Origin: CAZZBM01 sp964652255
GTDB taxonomy: Bacteria; Bdellovibrionota; Bacteriovoracia; Bacteriovoracales; CAZZBM01
Reading direction: 5' to 3'
Length of the DNA stretch: 64,000 nucleotides
Assembly (NCBI GenBank): GCA_964652255.1
Contig: CAZZBM010000001.1
Coordinates: 434,001 to 498,000, forward strand
Positions 50,334-60,371 of the stretch are shown piece after piece. Numbering within the stretch: position 1 is the first letter of the stretch; every line of letters begins with the position of its first letter. The notes beneath the pieces are model-generated. The model was not told the DNA's origin. It searched no databases and saw only the letters and a program-made list of their open reading frames with translations. The translations under genes and the position numbers were made by a program.

Positions 50334-51924
50334 TTTTTGTCTTGTCTTTTATTCTTTTCATCTTTTTTCTTACGAAATTAGACTTGAAAAAGAATTTTTT
50401 TCTGTAGGGGATTTTACAAGGCTTATTATTGAAGGATCTTTAGGAAATAAGACAGTTACTTTAGATGCACATGAAAATTTAAGAGTAATAGGTCCCTCTC
50501 ATTCTTCTCAAACAGCTATTAAAGTTATTAATGGTAAAATGACTAAAGAGTCCTATGAATCTGTTCAGTATCAAATTATGGGTACTCAAAGAGGAGAATA
50601 CTCTTTAAAAGTAAAAATAGATAATAAAATTGCTAAGGAATTTAATTTAAAGATAGGTGAGGCTAAAAAATCTCAAGATATTTTTATTAAAGCTGTTGTT
50701 AATGAAGAAGAGATTTATCCAGGTTCTGAAGTTCAAGTTGATTATTATTTATATATTCATGAAGGCATAGCTTTAAAGTATAAAGGAATGTCTTCGGACA
50801 CTGTTTTACCTGAACATGAGACTTTAAATATTCAATGGTCGGGAGCTCAACAGAAACAAAAAATAGAAACAGTGATAGAAAATGGATTAAGATACAGAAG
50901 AATTCTTCTTCTTTCAGGAAAAGTGACAACTTATTCTGAAGGAGAATTTGAAATACAGCCTTTTATTGGGACTGCTATCTTTGCAGATCAAAATGAAGAA
51001 AGAGTTTTTTTTGATCTTTTCTCTATAAATAATGATAAAGCTTTAAGGCTTGTCTCTAATACTTTAAAAATTAAGACAGTAAATCTTCCAGTTCTTCAAC
51101 CCAAAAACTTTTTAGGTTTTATGGCTAATTCTTTAGAGGAAGCTTCTTTTTCTATAGATCATCAATTTTTAAAGAAAGATACAGAGGGTTTTTTAAAGTT
51201 TAAAATTGTTTCTAGTAGGTATTTAAGATCTTTTAATAAGGATTTATTTTTAGATACTATTTTTCAAGATCTTGATTGGAAAAATAAAGATCTTATTGTT
51301 TTTTCTCCAGAAGAAAAAACAGAAAAAAAAGATCAAAAAACAGAGAAAGAGTATACTTGGACTATTGTTCCTAAAAGAAGTTTTACTCTAGAAGAAAAAG
51401 AACATGAATTTTCTTATTTTAATTTAAAGAATAAAACTTATGAACAATTTTTAGTAAAAGTTCCAAAAATAGAGTCTGTAATCTTGTCTCAAGATCTTGA
51501 AGTAAAAAAAGACGAAGAAATAAAAAATTCTCTAGAAGAGGAATATGTTAAAACTGATTGGAAAAATAATATTTTATGGAAATATTTTTATTATGTAAAT
51601 CTTTTTATCTTTTACTTTTTGTTTTTATGGATTTTTATCAAAAAAACTTTTTTAAGAGAAAAAAAGGAGTGGGAAGTTCTCTATGAAAAGATGGATAAAA
51701 ATTTAAATTATGAAAATTTCTTTTTATTGCTTATGTATTTATCAAAAAAAATGGGTACAAAAGATTTATTGAAGGCTTTACAGGAGTTAAAGTTTAAGGA
51801 TTACTTTATTGATCTTTATCAAAAGCTTAATCAAGATAAATTTAAGGATCATGAACAGTTAATGTTGAAAAAAAATAAAAAGGCATTAAAGGAATTGAAA
51901 AAATTGTTAAAAAAACATGGATAG
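50305..51924 (+). CDS. BatD-like oxygen-tolerance protein
   Basis: 539 residues. N-terminal signal peptide (VLRKIGSFCLVFYSFHLFSY), extracytoplasmic beta-rich domains including the BatD-type EIYPGSEVQVDYYLYIHEG, and one C-terminal transmembrane helix (FYYVNLFIFYFLFLWIFI) followed by a lysine-rich cytoplasmic tail. Completes the moxR-DUF58-membrane-batA-batB/C-batD set. The ATG at 50305 lies inside the end of the preceding gene. Confidence 0.82.
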   Translation: MVGVLRKIGSFCLVFYSFHLFSYEIRLEKEFFSVGDFTRLIIEGSLGNKTVTLDAHENLRVIGPSHSSQTAIKVINGKMTKESYESVQYQIMGTQRGEYSLKVKIDNKIAKEFNLKIGEAKKSQDIFIKAVVNEEEIYPGSEVQVDYYLYIHEGIALKYKGMSSDTVLPEHETLNIQWSGAQQKQKIETVIENGLRYRRILLLSGKVTTYSEGEFEIQPFIGTAIFADQNEERVFFDLFSINNDKALRLVSNTLKIKTVNLPVLQPKNFLGFMANSLEEASFSIDHQFLKKDTEGFLKFKIVSSRYLRSFNKDLFLDTIFQDLDWKNKDLIVFSPEEKTEKKDQKTEKEYTWTIVPKRSFTLEEKEHEFSYFNLKNKTYEQFLVKVPKIESVILSQDLEVKKDEEIKNSLEEEYVKTDWKNNILWKYFYYVNLFIFYFLFLWIFIKKTFLREKKEWEVLYEKMDKNLNYENFFLLLMYLSKKMGTKDLLKALQELKFKDYFIDLYQKLNQDKFKDHEQLMLKKNKKALKELKKLLKKHG

Positions 51925-52672
51925 ATTATTTTTATACCCATTTTTTTTTGTTATTGGGAGTTTTTTAGGAGTTTTAGTTTACAGGCTTCCAAGAAATATT
52001 TCTTTATTAAAATCGTCTTTTTGTGAACATTGTCATAAAAAGATTACTTGGTGGCAAAATATTCCTTTTTTGAGCTATTTTTTTTTAAGAGCACGTTGTT
52101 TTTATTGTAAGAAACCTATTAGAAGAAATCTTTTTTTTATAGAAGCTATAACTTTTGTAGGATCCTTGCTAATCTATGAAAACTATACTTTGCCGTGGTT
52201 TTATTTAATTGTTTTTTACGTTTTTATTTGTCATTTTCTTATAGATCTAGAACATCATTTATTATTAGATTCTCTTAATCTTTATTTATTATTAACTTTT
52301 ATCATTTGGAGATTTATTTTGGGCGAATCTTTAATAGAAGGTTTCTTGGGATTGCTTTTTGGATTTCTTTTCCCTTTTTCTATTGCCTGGTTTTTCTATC
52401 GCTGGAAAAAACAAATGGGTATGGGAGGTGGGGATTTTAAACTTTATGCTGCCTTAGGTATGTTGTTAGGACCTATTGATGTTTTTTATCTTATTTTCTA
52501 TTCTTCTTTATTGGGGATTGTTTTTTTTATCTCTCTTATTGCTTTTAAAAAAATAGATCCACAAGATCCTTTGCCTTTTGGTCCAAGTATTATCCTTGTT
52601 GCCAGTTTTCAGATTTATTTTCCAGCTTATTATGAATATTTAGTGAGTTTTTGGAAAATGTTACCTTCATAA
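51917..52672 (+). CDS. pilD: Type IV prepilin peptidase (A24 aspartyl protease)
   Basis: 251 residues, polytopic. The N-terminal zinc module has four cysteines, C36/C39 (CEHC) and C61/C64 (CFYC), as in bifunctional PilD that also N-methylates pilins. Catalytic aspartates are D110 in LIDLEHHLLLD and D173 in GMGGGDFKLYAALG. Cleaves type IV pilin or type II secretion pseudopilin leaders. It overlaps batD by eight bases, an odd neighbourhood for a pilus gene, but a PilM-like gene follows. Confidence 0.94.
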   Translation: MDRLFLYPFFFVIGSFLGVLVYRLPRNISLLKSSFCEHCHKKITWWQNIPFLSYFFLRARCFYCKKPIRRNLFFIEAITFVGSLLIYENYTLPWFYLIVFYVFICHFLIDLEHHLLLDSLNLYLLLTFIIWRFILGESLIEGFLGLLFGFLFPFSIAWFFYRWKKQMGMGGGDFKLYAALGMLLGPIDVFYLIFYSSLLGIVFFISLIAFKKIDPQDPLPFGPSIILVASFQIYFPAYYEYLVSFWKMLPS

Positions 52673-52705
52673 ATCACCTTTCTTTATCTCTTAAAATAGA
52701 TCTAA

Positions 52706-53500
52706 ATGCATGTAATCTTAGATATTGGCTCTGATTCATTTAAAATATACAGCGTTAAAAAACTCTGGTCAGAATCTTTTTTTGCTAAAAAAAATTACCA
52801 AGAAGAATATCTTAGCCCTATGTTTTTTAAAAAATTATCAGATTTTTTAATAGAACATAAGGTGACTAAAGTAGATTTATTAATTTCTGGTCAAGAGACT
52901 TTCATGGGATTTTATCAAGAAAAAGATCTTATGATTGAAGAACAAGAATTTGAACAGTTTAGTTCTTTTTATCCTTATGTTGATTATCAAATTACAAAGA
53001 ATCAATGGGGTAAAATTCTTTATGGATATAATACTCAAATTGTAGAAAAAATAAAATCATTTTTTTCTTCTATGGGTATTAAAATCAATAAAATTGACAA
53101 TCAATCTTTTTATTTAATTGAAAACATTAAAAAAGATGAAGAAAATTTTTATTTTATAGATTTTGGACATGAATCTTTAAGGATTTACTTTTTTTATAAA
53201 AAAAAATTATTTTTTTATAAAAAAATTTATTTAGCTGGTCGTCATCTTATTGAAGAGATTCAGAAAAGTATTAATGTTACTTATCAAGAGGGTAAAATTT
53301 TAAAAGAAGATGTTGATTTTTATTCTGATGAACTAAGACATCTTGTAGAAAGTTTTTATACAAAAGTACAAGAGTCTCTTTCTTATTACGTTCAGCCGAA
53401 TTATAAGGTTTTAATTACTGGTTCAGAACTAGAAAATAGGTTGTTAAAAAGAAAGCTATCTTCCTATAAGTATCTTGATATGAAAGAGATTTTTTTATGA
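52706..53500 (+). CDS. PilM-like actin-fold protein
   Basis: 264 residues with an ASKHA (actin/Hsp70) layout: phosphate-1-like VILDIGSDSFKIYSV at the very N terminus, phosphate-2-like YFIDFGHESLRIYFF (~150) and adenosine-type VLITGSELENRLLKRKL near the end. This matches PilM, the cytoplasmic ATP-binding partner of PilN in type IV pili, and fits the adjacent prepilin peptidase. Similarity is weak, and pilN/O/P/Q are not next to it. TAAAAT lies eight bases before the ATG. Confidence 0.55.
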   Translation: MHVILDIGSDSFKIYSVKKLWSESFFAKKNYQEEYLSPMFFKKLSDFLIEHKVTKVDLLISGQETFMGFYQEKDLMIEEQEFEQFSSFYPYVDYQITKNQWGKILYGYNTQIVEKIKSFFSSMGIKINKIDNQSFYLIENIKKDEENFYFIDFGHESLRIYFFYKKKLFFYKKIYLAGRHLIEEIQKSINVTYQEGKILKEDVDFYSDELRHLVESFYTKVQESLSYYVQPNYKVLITGSELENRLLKRKLSSYKYLDMKEIFL

Positions 53501-54048
53501 AATTAGAAATTAAGAATTTAAATTATTACCATAAGCTTTATCAAAAAAATCCAAAATCTAAAATTTTTGCTTCTTTAGCTGAGTGCTATAGGTCAAGAGG
53601 GTTAATTGATGAAGCTTTAAAGATTCTTATGAGTGGAATTCAAGATTATCCTCATTTTACTTATGCTAAAATTATTTTAGCAAGATGCTATCAAGACTTA
53701 AAAGAATATTATAAGGCTTTTGAGTTACTAAAGCCTTATTTAGAAGAAAATACAACAAATTTTGCTTTTTTAAACTTATTTTTAGAGCTTGCTCTTAAGA
53801 TTCAAGCTTTTTTTGAAGCTGAAAAAGCTCTTATTTTTTTAAAAAAAATAGATTCTAAGAATAAATTCTTAGAAGAGAAACTTATATTGTTGAAAGAAAA
53901 AAATGAAATTAGAACTAAAAAAGATATAGAAAGCTTTTATATGGCTGAGAATCGAGAATCAAGATATGAAAAGTTAGAGAAATTTTTGAAAAAGTTTTCT
54001 GAAAAAACATATAAAAATTCTTTTGAAAAGCTGTCAAAAAAAATTTAA
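53497..54048 (+). CDS. Small TPR-repeat protein
   Basis: 183 residues containing about three tetratricopeptide units: SKIFASLAECYRSRGLIDEA with LKILMSGIQDYPHFTYAKII, and LARCYQDLKEYYKAFELLKP. The remainder is charged helix. No signal peptide. It is coupled to the PilM-like gene (ATGA), so it may serve the same pilus or secretion system. Its last 15 bases overlap the opposite-strand tamA tail. Confidence 0.72.
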   Translation: MKLEIKNLNYYHKLYQKNPKSKIFASLAECYRSRGLIDEALKILMSGIQDYPHFTYAKIILARCYQDLKEYYKAFELLKPYLEENTTNFAFLNLFLELALKIQAFFEAEKALIFLKKIDSKNKFLEEKLILLKEKNEIRTKKDIESFYMAENRESRYEKLEKFLKKFSEKTYKNSFEKLSKKI

Positions 54049-56679
54049 AGAAATAAAAAATCGACCTTCTAAAAAAGATTTTTTAAAAGGAACTCCGTAA
54101 TCTATACTTAAGGATCCAATGGGAGTGATATACTTTAAGGTTAAGCCGTAGGAGTGATGATTAATAAACTTTTTATTTAAATAGAAAGAACCTAGATCAT
54201 AAAAAATCCCAAAAGCTAAAGACTCTGTTAGGAGATATCTTGGCTCTATTTTAAGATTAAAGATATAATGATCTTTTAAAATCATTTTTGTAATATCAGT
54301 TCCTTCTGCTTGATTCAAATCAATGAGATCATATCCTCTTGGATCATTAAGATCTCCAAATTTAGCTAATTTTATAATAGGCACTTTTTCATTGCTGTAA
54401 TTTAGTTGTCTTTTAACAGAAAAATAATTAGCTATAATAATTTTATCAAAAAAAGAAATATAAGCTTTATTAATATTTTCTATGTTAAAAAAATGGATAT
54501 TTTTACTGGAAAGAAAAAAAGAATGAGCATAGCTTGTTTTAAATTCTGATATAAAGCCATTTTTAGGGAAAGATGAATTGTCTCTAAAATCTATGTTAAA
54601 AAATGATTCAAGTGAGCCAACCTGGATTATTCCATTACTAGTTTCATCTTTGGCATTAAATTGATCAGCATAAATAAAATAATGGCCAAGTCCAATATTA
54701 AACTTTCTCAAAAATTTTTTATTTAAAAAATAAGAAGATTCAAAAAAATAAACATCAAAATAAAATGTTTGTTTTTTAACTAAATTTAAGAAGATGTTAT
54801 TTTCAATAAATGGGATATCTTGATCACTAAAATAGCTTAAAGATAATGATCCTTCTGTGAAGTTTTTAATTTCTTTTTTATTAATTTCTCCGTAAGCATC
54901 ATACTTTTGATTAACAACTGTTAAAAGAGAAAGAGATCTATTAGAACCTAAAAAACCAGAAAATGTGAAGGAATTTTTTAAATAAAAACCTTCTAAGGTA
55001 TTAAATCCAAAAGATAAAGAAAGAACTTTTCTATCACTTTCTTCTACCATAACTTCAATGTCTTCATAATAAAATTTATCATCTTCACTGATTTTTTTGA
55101 GAGAAATTTTGACATTTTTAAAAAGTTTTGAAGTAAGAAGATAATCTTGGAGTGAGTTAATTTTTTCGAAGGTGATTTCTTTATTTTTCTTTAGGTATTT
55201 ATTAATAGAAGATTCTATGAAATATTTATTAATATTATTATTTCCAATAATAATATGGTTTTTTTTTATTGATCTTTTTCCTTTTATAATTTGAAAATTT
55301 AGAGCAACTTCAGAAGACTCATTATTGTAAAAAATAAGATTTTCCAAATTAGGATCATTGTTATAGGCATGAAGGTAACCATCTTTTTTTGCATAGTCTA
55401 AGAGGTTGCTAGCTTTTAATTCTAAATTTAAATAATCAACAGGTTCGTTTTCTTCTAGTTTTTCTTTTTTTAAATACTTTATAAGATCATTGTCAATATT
55501 GATTTTTTTTATAATATATTGATTCTTTTCTTGAATAAAAACTTCACATTCTTTAATAACTTCATTGGTGCAATAAATGTTTGTTTTAATAAAAGGAATT
55601 CCTCTAGATTGGTAGTAATCATCAATTTCTTTTTTTAATAATTCTAAAAAATGTTCCTCATAATAATTTCCAGAGATAAGATAAGAATTTGTGATGTTAA
55701 GAATTTTATCAATTTCATTTTCAAAATAATACTTGTTTGTATTTATTTTTTTTGTTCTTGATAAAAATGACTCTAGCTCTTTGCTTGAAATAAATTCATT
55801 ACCTGTAAAGAATATTTTTTTTATAAAAGTTTTTTTGTTTAAAATGGCATAAATATTAACAAAATGATATTCATCATTATCAATTGTCTTAATTGAAATA
55901 TCTGTTTTTTTGAAACCCAACTCATTTAAAGATTTTTTAGTTATTTCAATAATTTCATCATCTGTAAGATATTTTCTTTTGTTAATTGTTTTCTCGTTGA
56001 TTAATTTTATAAAAATATCTTCTTGAGGATGTTTGTCTATTTTGTAAACAATTTTTTTACCTAAATCTAGGTAAACTTCTAGTAGGTTGTCTTGATAAGA
56101 GTAATCAATATAGCTGTTTAAATATCCTTCTCTTAAAAAATGTTCTCTTAATTCTTTAAAAGTTTTTTCTATTTCTTTGTTATTTTTTGATTTTAAAATA
56201 AATTTATTCAAATGAGATTCAATAAAATTGTAATACTTTCCTTCTGGTATTTTTATTGCTTTAATGATCTCTTTTTTTTCATATGAAATATTTATCTTCA
56301 AGAAGCTATTTTCTCTTGTATGATTAATAACAAGACCCTGGTAAGAATTTTCAAGAGATTCTAGCTTGATTTGATCAAAAATATTGTTTAAGTCTTTTTC
56401 ATTGAAAAAATAGTTTTTATTAAACTTTAAGAAGTTTTTAAATTCATAAGGTTCAATGATGATTTTTTTGATAGGATCTTCTATGAGACATTCTATTTTG
56501 TCTTTGAGAATTTCAATTTTTTTTACTTCTGAAAAAATATCTGGAATTTTTTCAATATTTTTTTTAAATTCATCAAAAGATTTTGATTCTTTCTTCTTTT
56601 TTTCTAAGAACAAAGAAACTTCTTTTGATGGTTCTTTGTTACAAGAAAAAAAAAGAGAGGCTATTATTTGAAGGTCCAT
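54034..56679 (-). CDS. tamA: TamA-like Omp85 outer-membrane protein
   Basis: 881 residues. Several POTRA domains (~residues 110-545) precede a 16-strand-type Omp85 barrel. The L6-loop signature VRGY/F is DPRGYD (781-783 RGY), and the chain ends in Phe as outer-membrane barrels do. Directly downstream of tamB in an operon, it fits TamA of the translocation and assembly module. The N terminus MDLQIIASLFFSCNKEPSK is unusual: no basic n-region, and a Cys at 13 that might be lipidated. Strong Shine-Dalgarno GGAGGAGGG (reverse of 56691-56699). Confidence 0.82.
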   Translation of the reverse strand: MDLQIIASLFFSCNKEPSKEVSLFLEKKKKESKSFDEFKKNIEKIPDIFSEVKKIEILKDKIECLIEDPIKKIIIEPYEFKNFLKFNKNYFFNEKDLNNIFDQIKLESLENSYQGLVINHTRENSFLKINISYEKKEIIKAIKIPEGKYYNFIESHLNKFILKSKNNKEIEKTFKELREHFLREGYLNSYIDYSYQDNLLEVYLDLGKKIVYKIDKHPQEDIFIKLINEKTINKRKYLTDDEIIEITKKSLNELGFKKTDISIKTIDNDEYHFVNIYAILNKKTFIKKIFFTGNEFISSKELESFLSRTKKINTNKYYFENEIDKILNITNSYLISGNYYEEHFLELLKKEIDDYYQSRGIPFIKTNIYCTNEVIKECEVFIQEKNQYIIKKINIDNDLIKYLKKEKLEENEPVDYLNLELKASNLLDYAKKDGYLHAYNNDPNLENLIFYNNESSEVALNFQIIKGKRSIKKNHIIIGNNNINKYFIESSINKYLKKNKEITFEKINSLQDYLLTSKLFKNVKISLKKISEDDKFYYEDIEVMVEESDRKVLSLSFGFNTLEGFYLKNSFTFSGFLGSNRSLSLLTVVNQKYDAYGEINKKEIKNFTEGSLSLSYFSDQDIPFIENNIFLNLVKKQTFYFDVYFFESSYFLNKKFLRKFNIGLGHYFIYADQFNAKDETSNGIIQVGSLESFFNIDFRDNSSFPKNGFISEFKTSYAHSFFLSSKNIHFFNIENINKAYISFFDKIIIANYFSVKRQLNYSNEKVPIIKLAKFGDLNDPRGYDLIDLNQAEGTDITKMILKDHYIFNLKIEPRYLLTESLAFGIFYDLGSFYLNKKFINHHSYGLTLKYITPIGSLSIDYGVPFKKSFLEGRFFISLNFF

Positions 56680-59600
56680 TTGAAATTAAGCCCTCCTCCA
56701 ATAATATTAAGTTTATTTTCTTTGTTATCTTCATAAATTTCTTTCTTATTTTCATAAAAGAAGTCTGCTGAAGAATTTTTGTTTAAAATATTTTTTAAGG
56801 TTATTTTTTGATCTTCTTTTTTAGATTCTGTTATTGATTTTTCAAAAACAACTGTTGTTTTTTTTGCTATAATCTTACTTATTTCTATTTTTGTATCGAT
56901 TGTATTTTTTGAATAAACATCAGGATTAATATAGTTTGACTCATTTTCGTTGAACTTAGACGAAAGCCTTATCTTAATATCATGTTTTTTTTTTAAGTTT
57001 TTAGAAAATTTCAACTGTTCAAAAATCATTAATCCCACGGATAGAAATTGACTTTGAACGTTTTCTTTTTTTGATAAATTTTTATTGCTTTCATAGATAT
57101 GACCAAGAAATATAAGTGATAAAATTTCTTCTTGAGTTAAATAAGGCGTAGAGCTAAAGTTTATTTTAAAGTCATTTGTTGTGCCTGTGAGTTTTAAAAA
57201 AACAGTGTATTGATTAATTTCAGAGCTAGCTGTTAAATTAATTGTTGGATCTATTTTTTTTTCTGGTTTTTTAGTGAAAATATTTAAATTTTCTATGTTA
57301 AAAATATTGTTATTGATCTGAATTGTTGAAAGTATTTTATTATTATTATTATTTATATTAATAAAATACAGCGGATCATTTATTTTGTTGGTTATGCTTA
57401 GATCTGCATCTAGGGATAAGTTTAATTTATCATCTAGAATATAAATAGGAGTTTTGTTTTGGATGGCTAAATCCAATTCTATTGGTGAAATATAGTTGTG
57501 AGAATCTGGTAAAAATTTTTGATCTATATTTTTTTTTCTATTCGAAGAGAATAAGTCCATAAGCTCACTTCCAATAAAAGCTTCTTCTAAAAAGATATTT
57601 CCTGTAATTTTTTGATTTTTAATATTATAAAAAGCTTCTCCATTTAGAAAAACAAGACTATCTTGATAGTTTATTTTAATTTTTTTAAGTTCACAATGAT
57701 TTTTTTCGCAAATTAAAGATTTATCTTTAGATTTTAAGTATTTAATAAAAATGTTTTCATCAATGCTGATATCAAAATCCAAGTAATGATCATCAAAAAG
57801 CTTAGAAGAAACTTTAAATTTATTTGATTTGAAATTTGATTCAAGTTTGCCTTGATGATAATTAGAAAATCCTTTAAGAGGTCCTGAAGCATTGATATAA
57901 AAATTACTCAAATCAAAAGGAATATTTTTTAAGTCAAAATTGTTTTTTATAGATAAATTATCATAAAGATTACCTTTTCCTAAGGTTTGTAATGAGCCTA
58001 AGGATCCATCTAAGTTAATGTTCCATTCTGCCATATTGTTAAGTATTTTAAGCTGAGTTGGTTCTTTTAAAGATAGTTCGTATTCTTTGCCAAAAGAAAT
58101 AAATATATTTTTAAAATTTAAATTTAAAGATAAGTTTTCTTTAAATGAGCCTTTGAAGTCTCCATTAAAATTTATTTTTTTCATATTTAAAAAAGGTAAA
58201 AACATGTTCAAGTAATCTTTGTTTTCAATTTTGAAAGATCCTGTGAATTCACTATAGAAATTTTTATCTAAAAATCCTTTTACTAGAAAATTTTCAAGAA
58301 AGTTACAATCAAAAGTTGACTTACCTCTATCTTCTCTTAGTGTGCAACTTGTTTCAAACGGGAGTGATTTATTGAGCCCTTTTGCCTTAATAGTTCCAGT
58401 GATAAGATTTTCCACAGCTTTTAATTTAAGATTAAAAGAATAATTTAATGGAATGTAACTAGAAAAATTATTTAAAAAATTTGAAGTAATATTTTGACTT
58501 TCAATATCAAAAGAAATATTTTTTTTATTTAAATTAATTTCAAGATTTCCTGAAATTTTTTGATTATTTTTTAGAAGAGAAAACTTTTCTAGTTTAACTA
58601 AATCTTTATAATAAAGCCCCTCAGCTTGAAGCTCAGTAAAGTAGTTTTTCATAAAAGAAAATTTATGGATACTTCCTAAAAAATCAACTTTAATATCACT
58701 AAAAGTATTTTTTATAAAAATTTTACCTGTAAAATACCCTGTTGTTTTTTCCAAAAAATTAAAATTATAAATGCTTTTTAAAACAAAAAGGGGAGCTTCG
58801 GTACTTTCAGCTGTTAGATCAATATTTTCTTTTTCTATGTCTATGTTTCCATTGATTTTGTTTTTAAACTTGAAACTTTCAATAAATGAGTCTTCTATTT
58901 TAAGATTTAATTTGTCTAGGTTTAAAGATAAGTTAAGAGATGTGTCATAAAAGTTAAAATCTAAAAATTGAGTTTTTTTGCTTTTTCCTTTAATTTCAAG
59001 ATATTTAAATTCTTTTTCTTTAAAAAAAAGTTCCCCTTCAAAAAATCCTTTTAGATTGAGTTCTTTTAAAAGATTTAAGTCTTCGACATTTAACTTGTGA
59101 ACTTTTACAGCAATATCAAGAGGTTCAAGGCTTCCCTTGAAATCAACTTTTTTTTTAGAGTCTTCGATCTCCCCGCTCATGAAAAATTTTTTATTTTTTA
59201 ATTCAAAGATTCCGTCTTTCAAAAATGCTTCCTGAATTTGAAGAATATTTTTTTTAAATGAAAGATTGACATCGTTAACTTTGACACTCTGGGTTTGGAA
59301 AGAAAAATTATTTTGATCTACATAGTTAAACTTTAAATCTCCTGTTGCTAAAAGGGAAAGAGGCTTGGAAACTTCTGGAATTATTTTTAAAAATTTTTTT
59401 AGTGAAAAATTACTCGTAGTAATATTAACTTCACTTGGAAAAATTCTTTTATTAGAGTAGATAACCGTAGGAGAGATTAAAATAGAGGTAATATGATTTT
59501 TTTCATTTTTTGTTTGAATCTTTTTAAGTAAAATATTGTTTTTTGTTAAATCTATTTCTCCAGATATATTTTTTTCTTCAAAGTAGGGAGAATTAAAATC

Positions 59601-60371
59601 TTCTAACTCAAATTTAATATCAATTTTATTTAAGGATAAATACCCATTAGATTTAAAATTACCTGAAAAGTCTTTAATAAAATTAAGATTTCCCTTTGAG
59701 TCAAAAATAATGTTTTGATTAAACTGATCTAGTTTTCCAAAAAGTTTGATGTAAAAATTTTTGTGATTAATAAAAAAATCTGAAACTTTTAAAGATTCTT
59801 TGGATAAAAGAAATTTTCCTTTAATTTTTTCTATATTAAAAACATTAGACAAAAAAATATCTGCTTCAAAATCAGCTCTATTATTAGAGAAAATAATTTT
59901 TTCTATGACAAATTCTTTATTCTCCATATTCACTTTAAACTTCTTTAAAGATAAGTCTTGAATAATTGGATAGGATTTAAAGATCTCTTTTAGGTAAGAG
60001 TAAAAATAGTTTGGGTCAAAGCTTTCTGGAATATCCTCTAGGGTTAGATCTTTACTTTTTTTATAGACCTGAACAAACCCTTGGTTACAAGAAAGATTGA
60101 TTTTGACAGGGAAAGAAAAAAGCAAGGGAAAAGAAACAGGCACTGTTTGACAAGAAGCTGTGAGATCTTTTGTTTTAAAAAAAACATCTTCAAAGACAAT
60201 TCTAGGAGGAAAAAGAGTGAAAGTACTTTGAGAATATTTGAGTGGTAGTATTTTTAATATTCTTTCTTTAATCAGAGTTTGAAAAAAATTTGTGTGAAAA
60301 ATATTGAAAAATATTAAAAAAGTAAAAAGAAAAAAAGAACCAAAAAAAAATAAAAATCGTTCCCTATTCAT
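56664..60371 (-). CDS. tamB: TamB-like inner-membrane/periplasmic bridging protein
   Basis: 1235 residues. One N-terminal transmembrane helix (FFFGSFFLFTFLIFFNIF), then ~1000 residues of repetitive beta-strands of the AsmA/TamB kind (the hydrophobic groove for lipids), ending in a DUF490-like region: TNDFKINFSSTPYLTQEEILSLIFLG is the conserved TamB C-terminal motif that contacts TamA. It overlaps accC upstream by eight bases and tamA downstream by 16. With TamA it likely supports outer-membrane lipid or protein delivery. Confidence 0.85.
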   Translation of the reverse strand: MNRERFLFFFGSFFLFTFLIFFNIFHTNFFQTLIKERILKILPLKYSQSTFTLFPPRIVFEDVFFKTKDLTASCQTVPVSFPLLFSFPVKINLSCNQGFVQVYKKSKDLTLEDIPESFDPNYFYSYLKEIFKSYPIIQDLSLKKFKVNMENKEFVIEKIIFSNNRADFEADIFLSNVFNIEKIKGKFLLSKESLKVSDFFINHKNFYIKLFGKLDQFNQNIIFDSKGNLNFIKDFSGNFKSNGYLSLNKIDIKFELEDFNSPYFEEKNISGEIDLTKNNILLKKIQTKNEKNHITSILISPTVIYSNKRIFPSEVNITTSNFSLKKFLKIIPEVSKPLSLLATGDLKFNYVDQNNFSFQTQSVKVNDVNLSFKKNILQIQEAFLKDGIFELKNKKFFMSGEIEDSKKKVDFKGSLEPLDIAVKVHKLNVEDLNLLKELNLKGFFEGELFFKEKEFKYLEIKGKSKKTQFLDFNFYDTSLNLSLNLDKLNLKIEDSFIESFKFKNKINGNIDIEKENIDLTAESTEAPLFVLKSIYNFNFLEKTTGYFTGKIFIKNTFSDIKVDFLGSIHKFSFMKNYFTELQAEGLYYKDLVKLEKFSLLKNNQKISGNLEINLNKKNISFDIESQNITSNFLNNFSSYIPLNYSFNLKLKAVENLITGTIKAKGLNKSLPFETSCTLREDRGKSTFDCNFLENFLVKGFLDKNFYSEFTGSFKIENKDYLNMFLPFLNMKKINFNGDFKGSFKENLSLNLNFKNIFISFGKEYELSLKEPTQLKILNNMAEWNINLDGSLGSLQTLGKGNLYDNLSIKNNFDLKNIPFDLSNFYINASGPLKGFSNYHQGKLESNFKSNKFKVSSKLFDDHYLDFDISIDENIFIKYLKSKDKSLICEKNHCELKKIKINYQDSLVFLNGEAFYNIKNQKITGNIFLEEAFIGSELMDLFSSNRKKNIDQKFLPDSHNYISPIELDLAIQNKTPIYILDDKLNLSLDADLSITNKINDPLYFININNNNNKILSTIQINNNIFNIENLNIFTKKPEKKIDPTINLTASSEINQYTVFLKLTGTTNDFKINFSSTPYLTQEEILSLIFLGHIYESNKNLSKKENVQSQFLSVGLMIFEQLKFSKNLKKKHDIKIRLSSKFNENESNYINPDVYSKNTIDTKIEISKIIAKKTTVVFEKSITESKKEDQKITLKNILNKNSSADFFYENKKEIYEDNKENKLNIIGGGLNFKWTFK

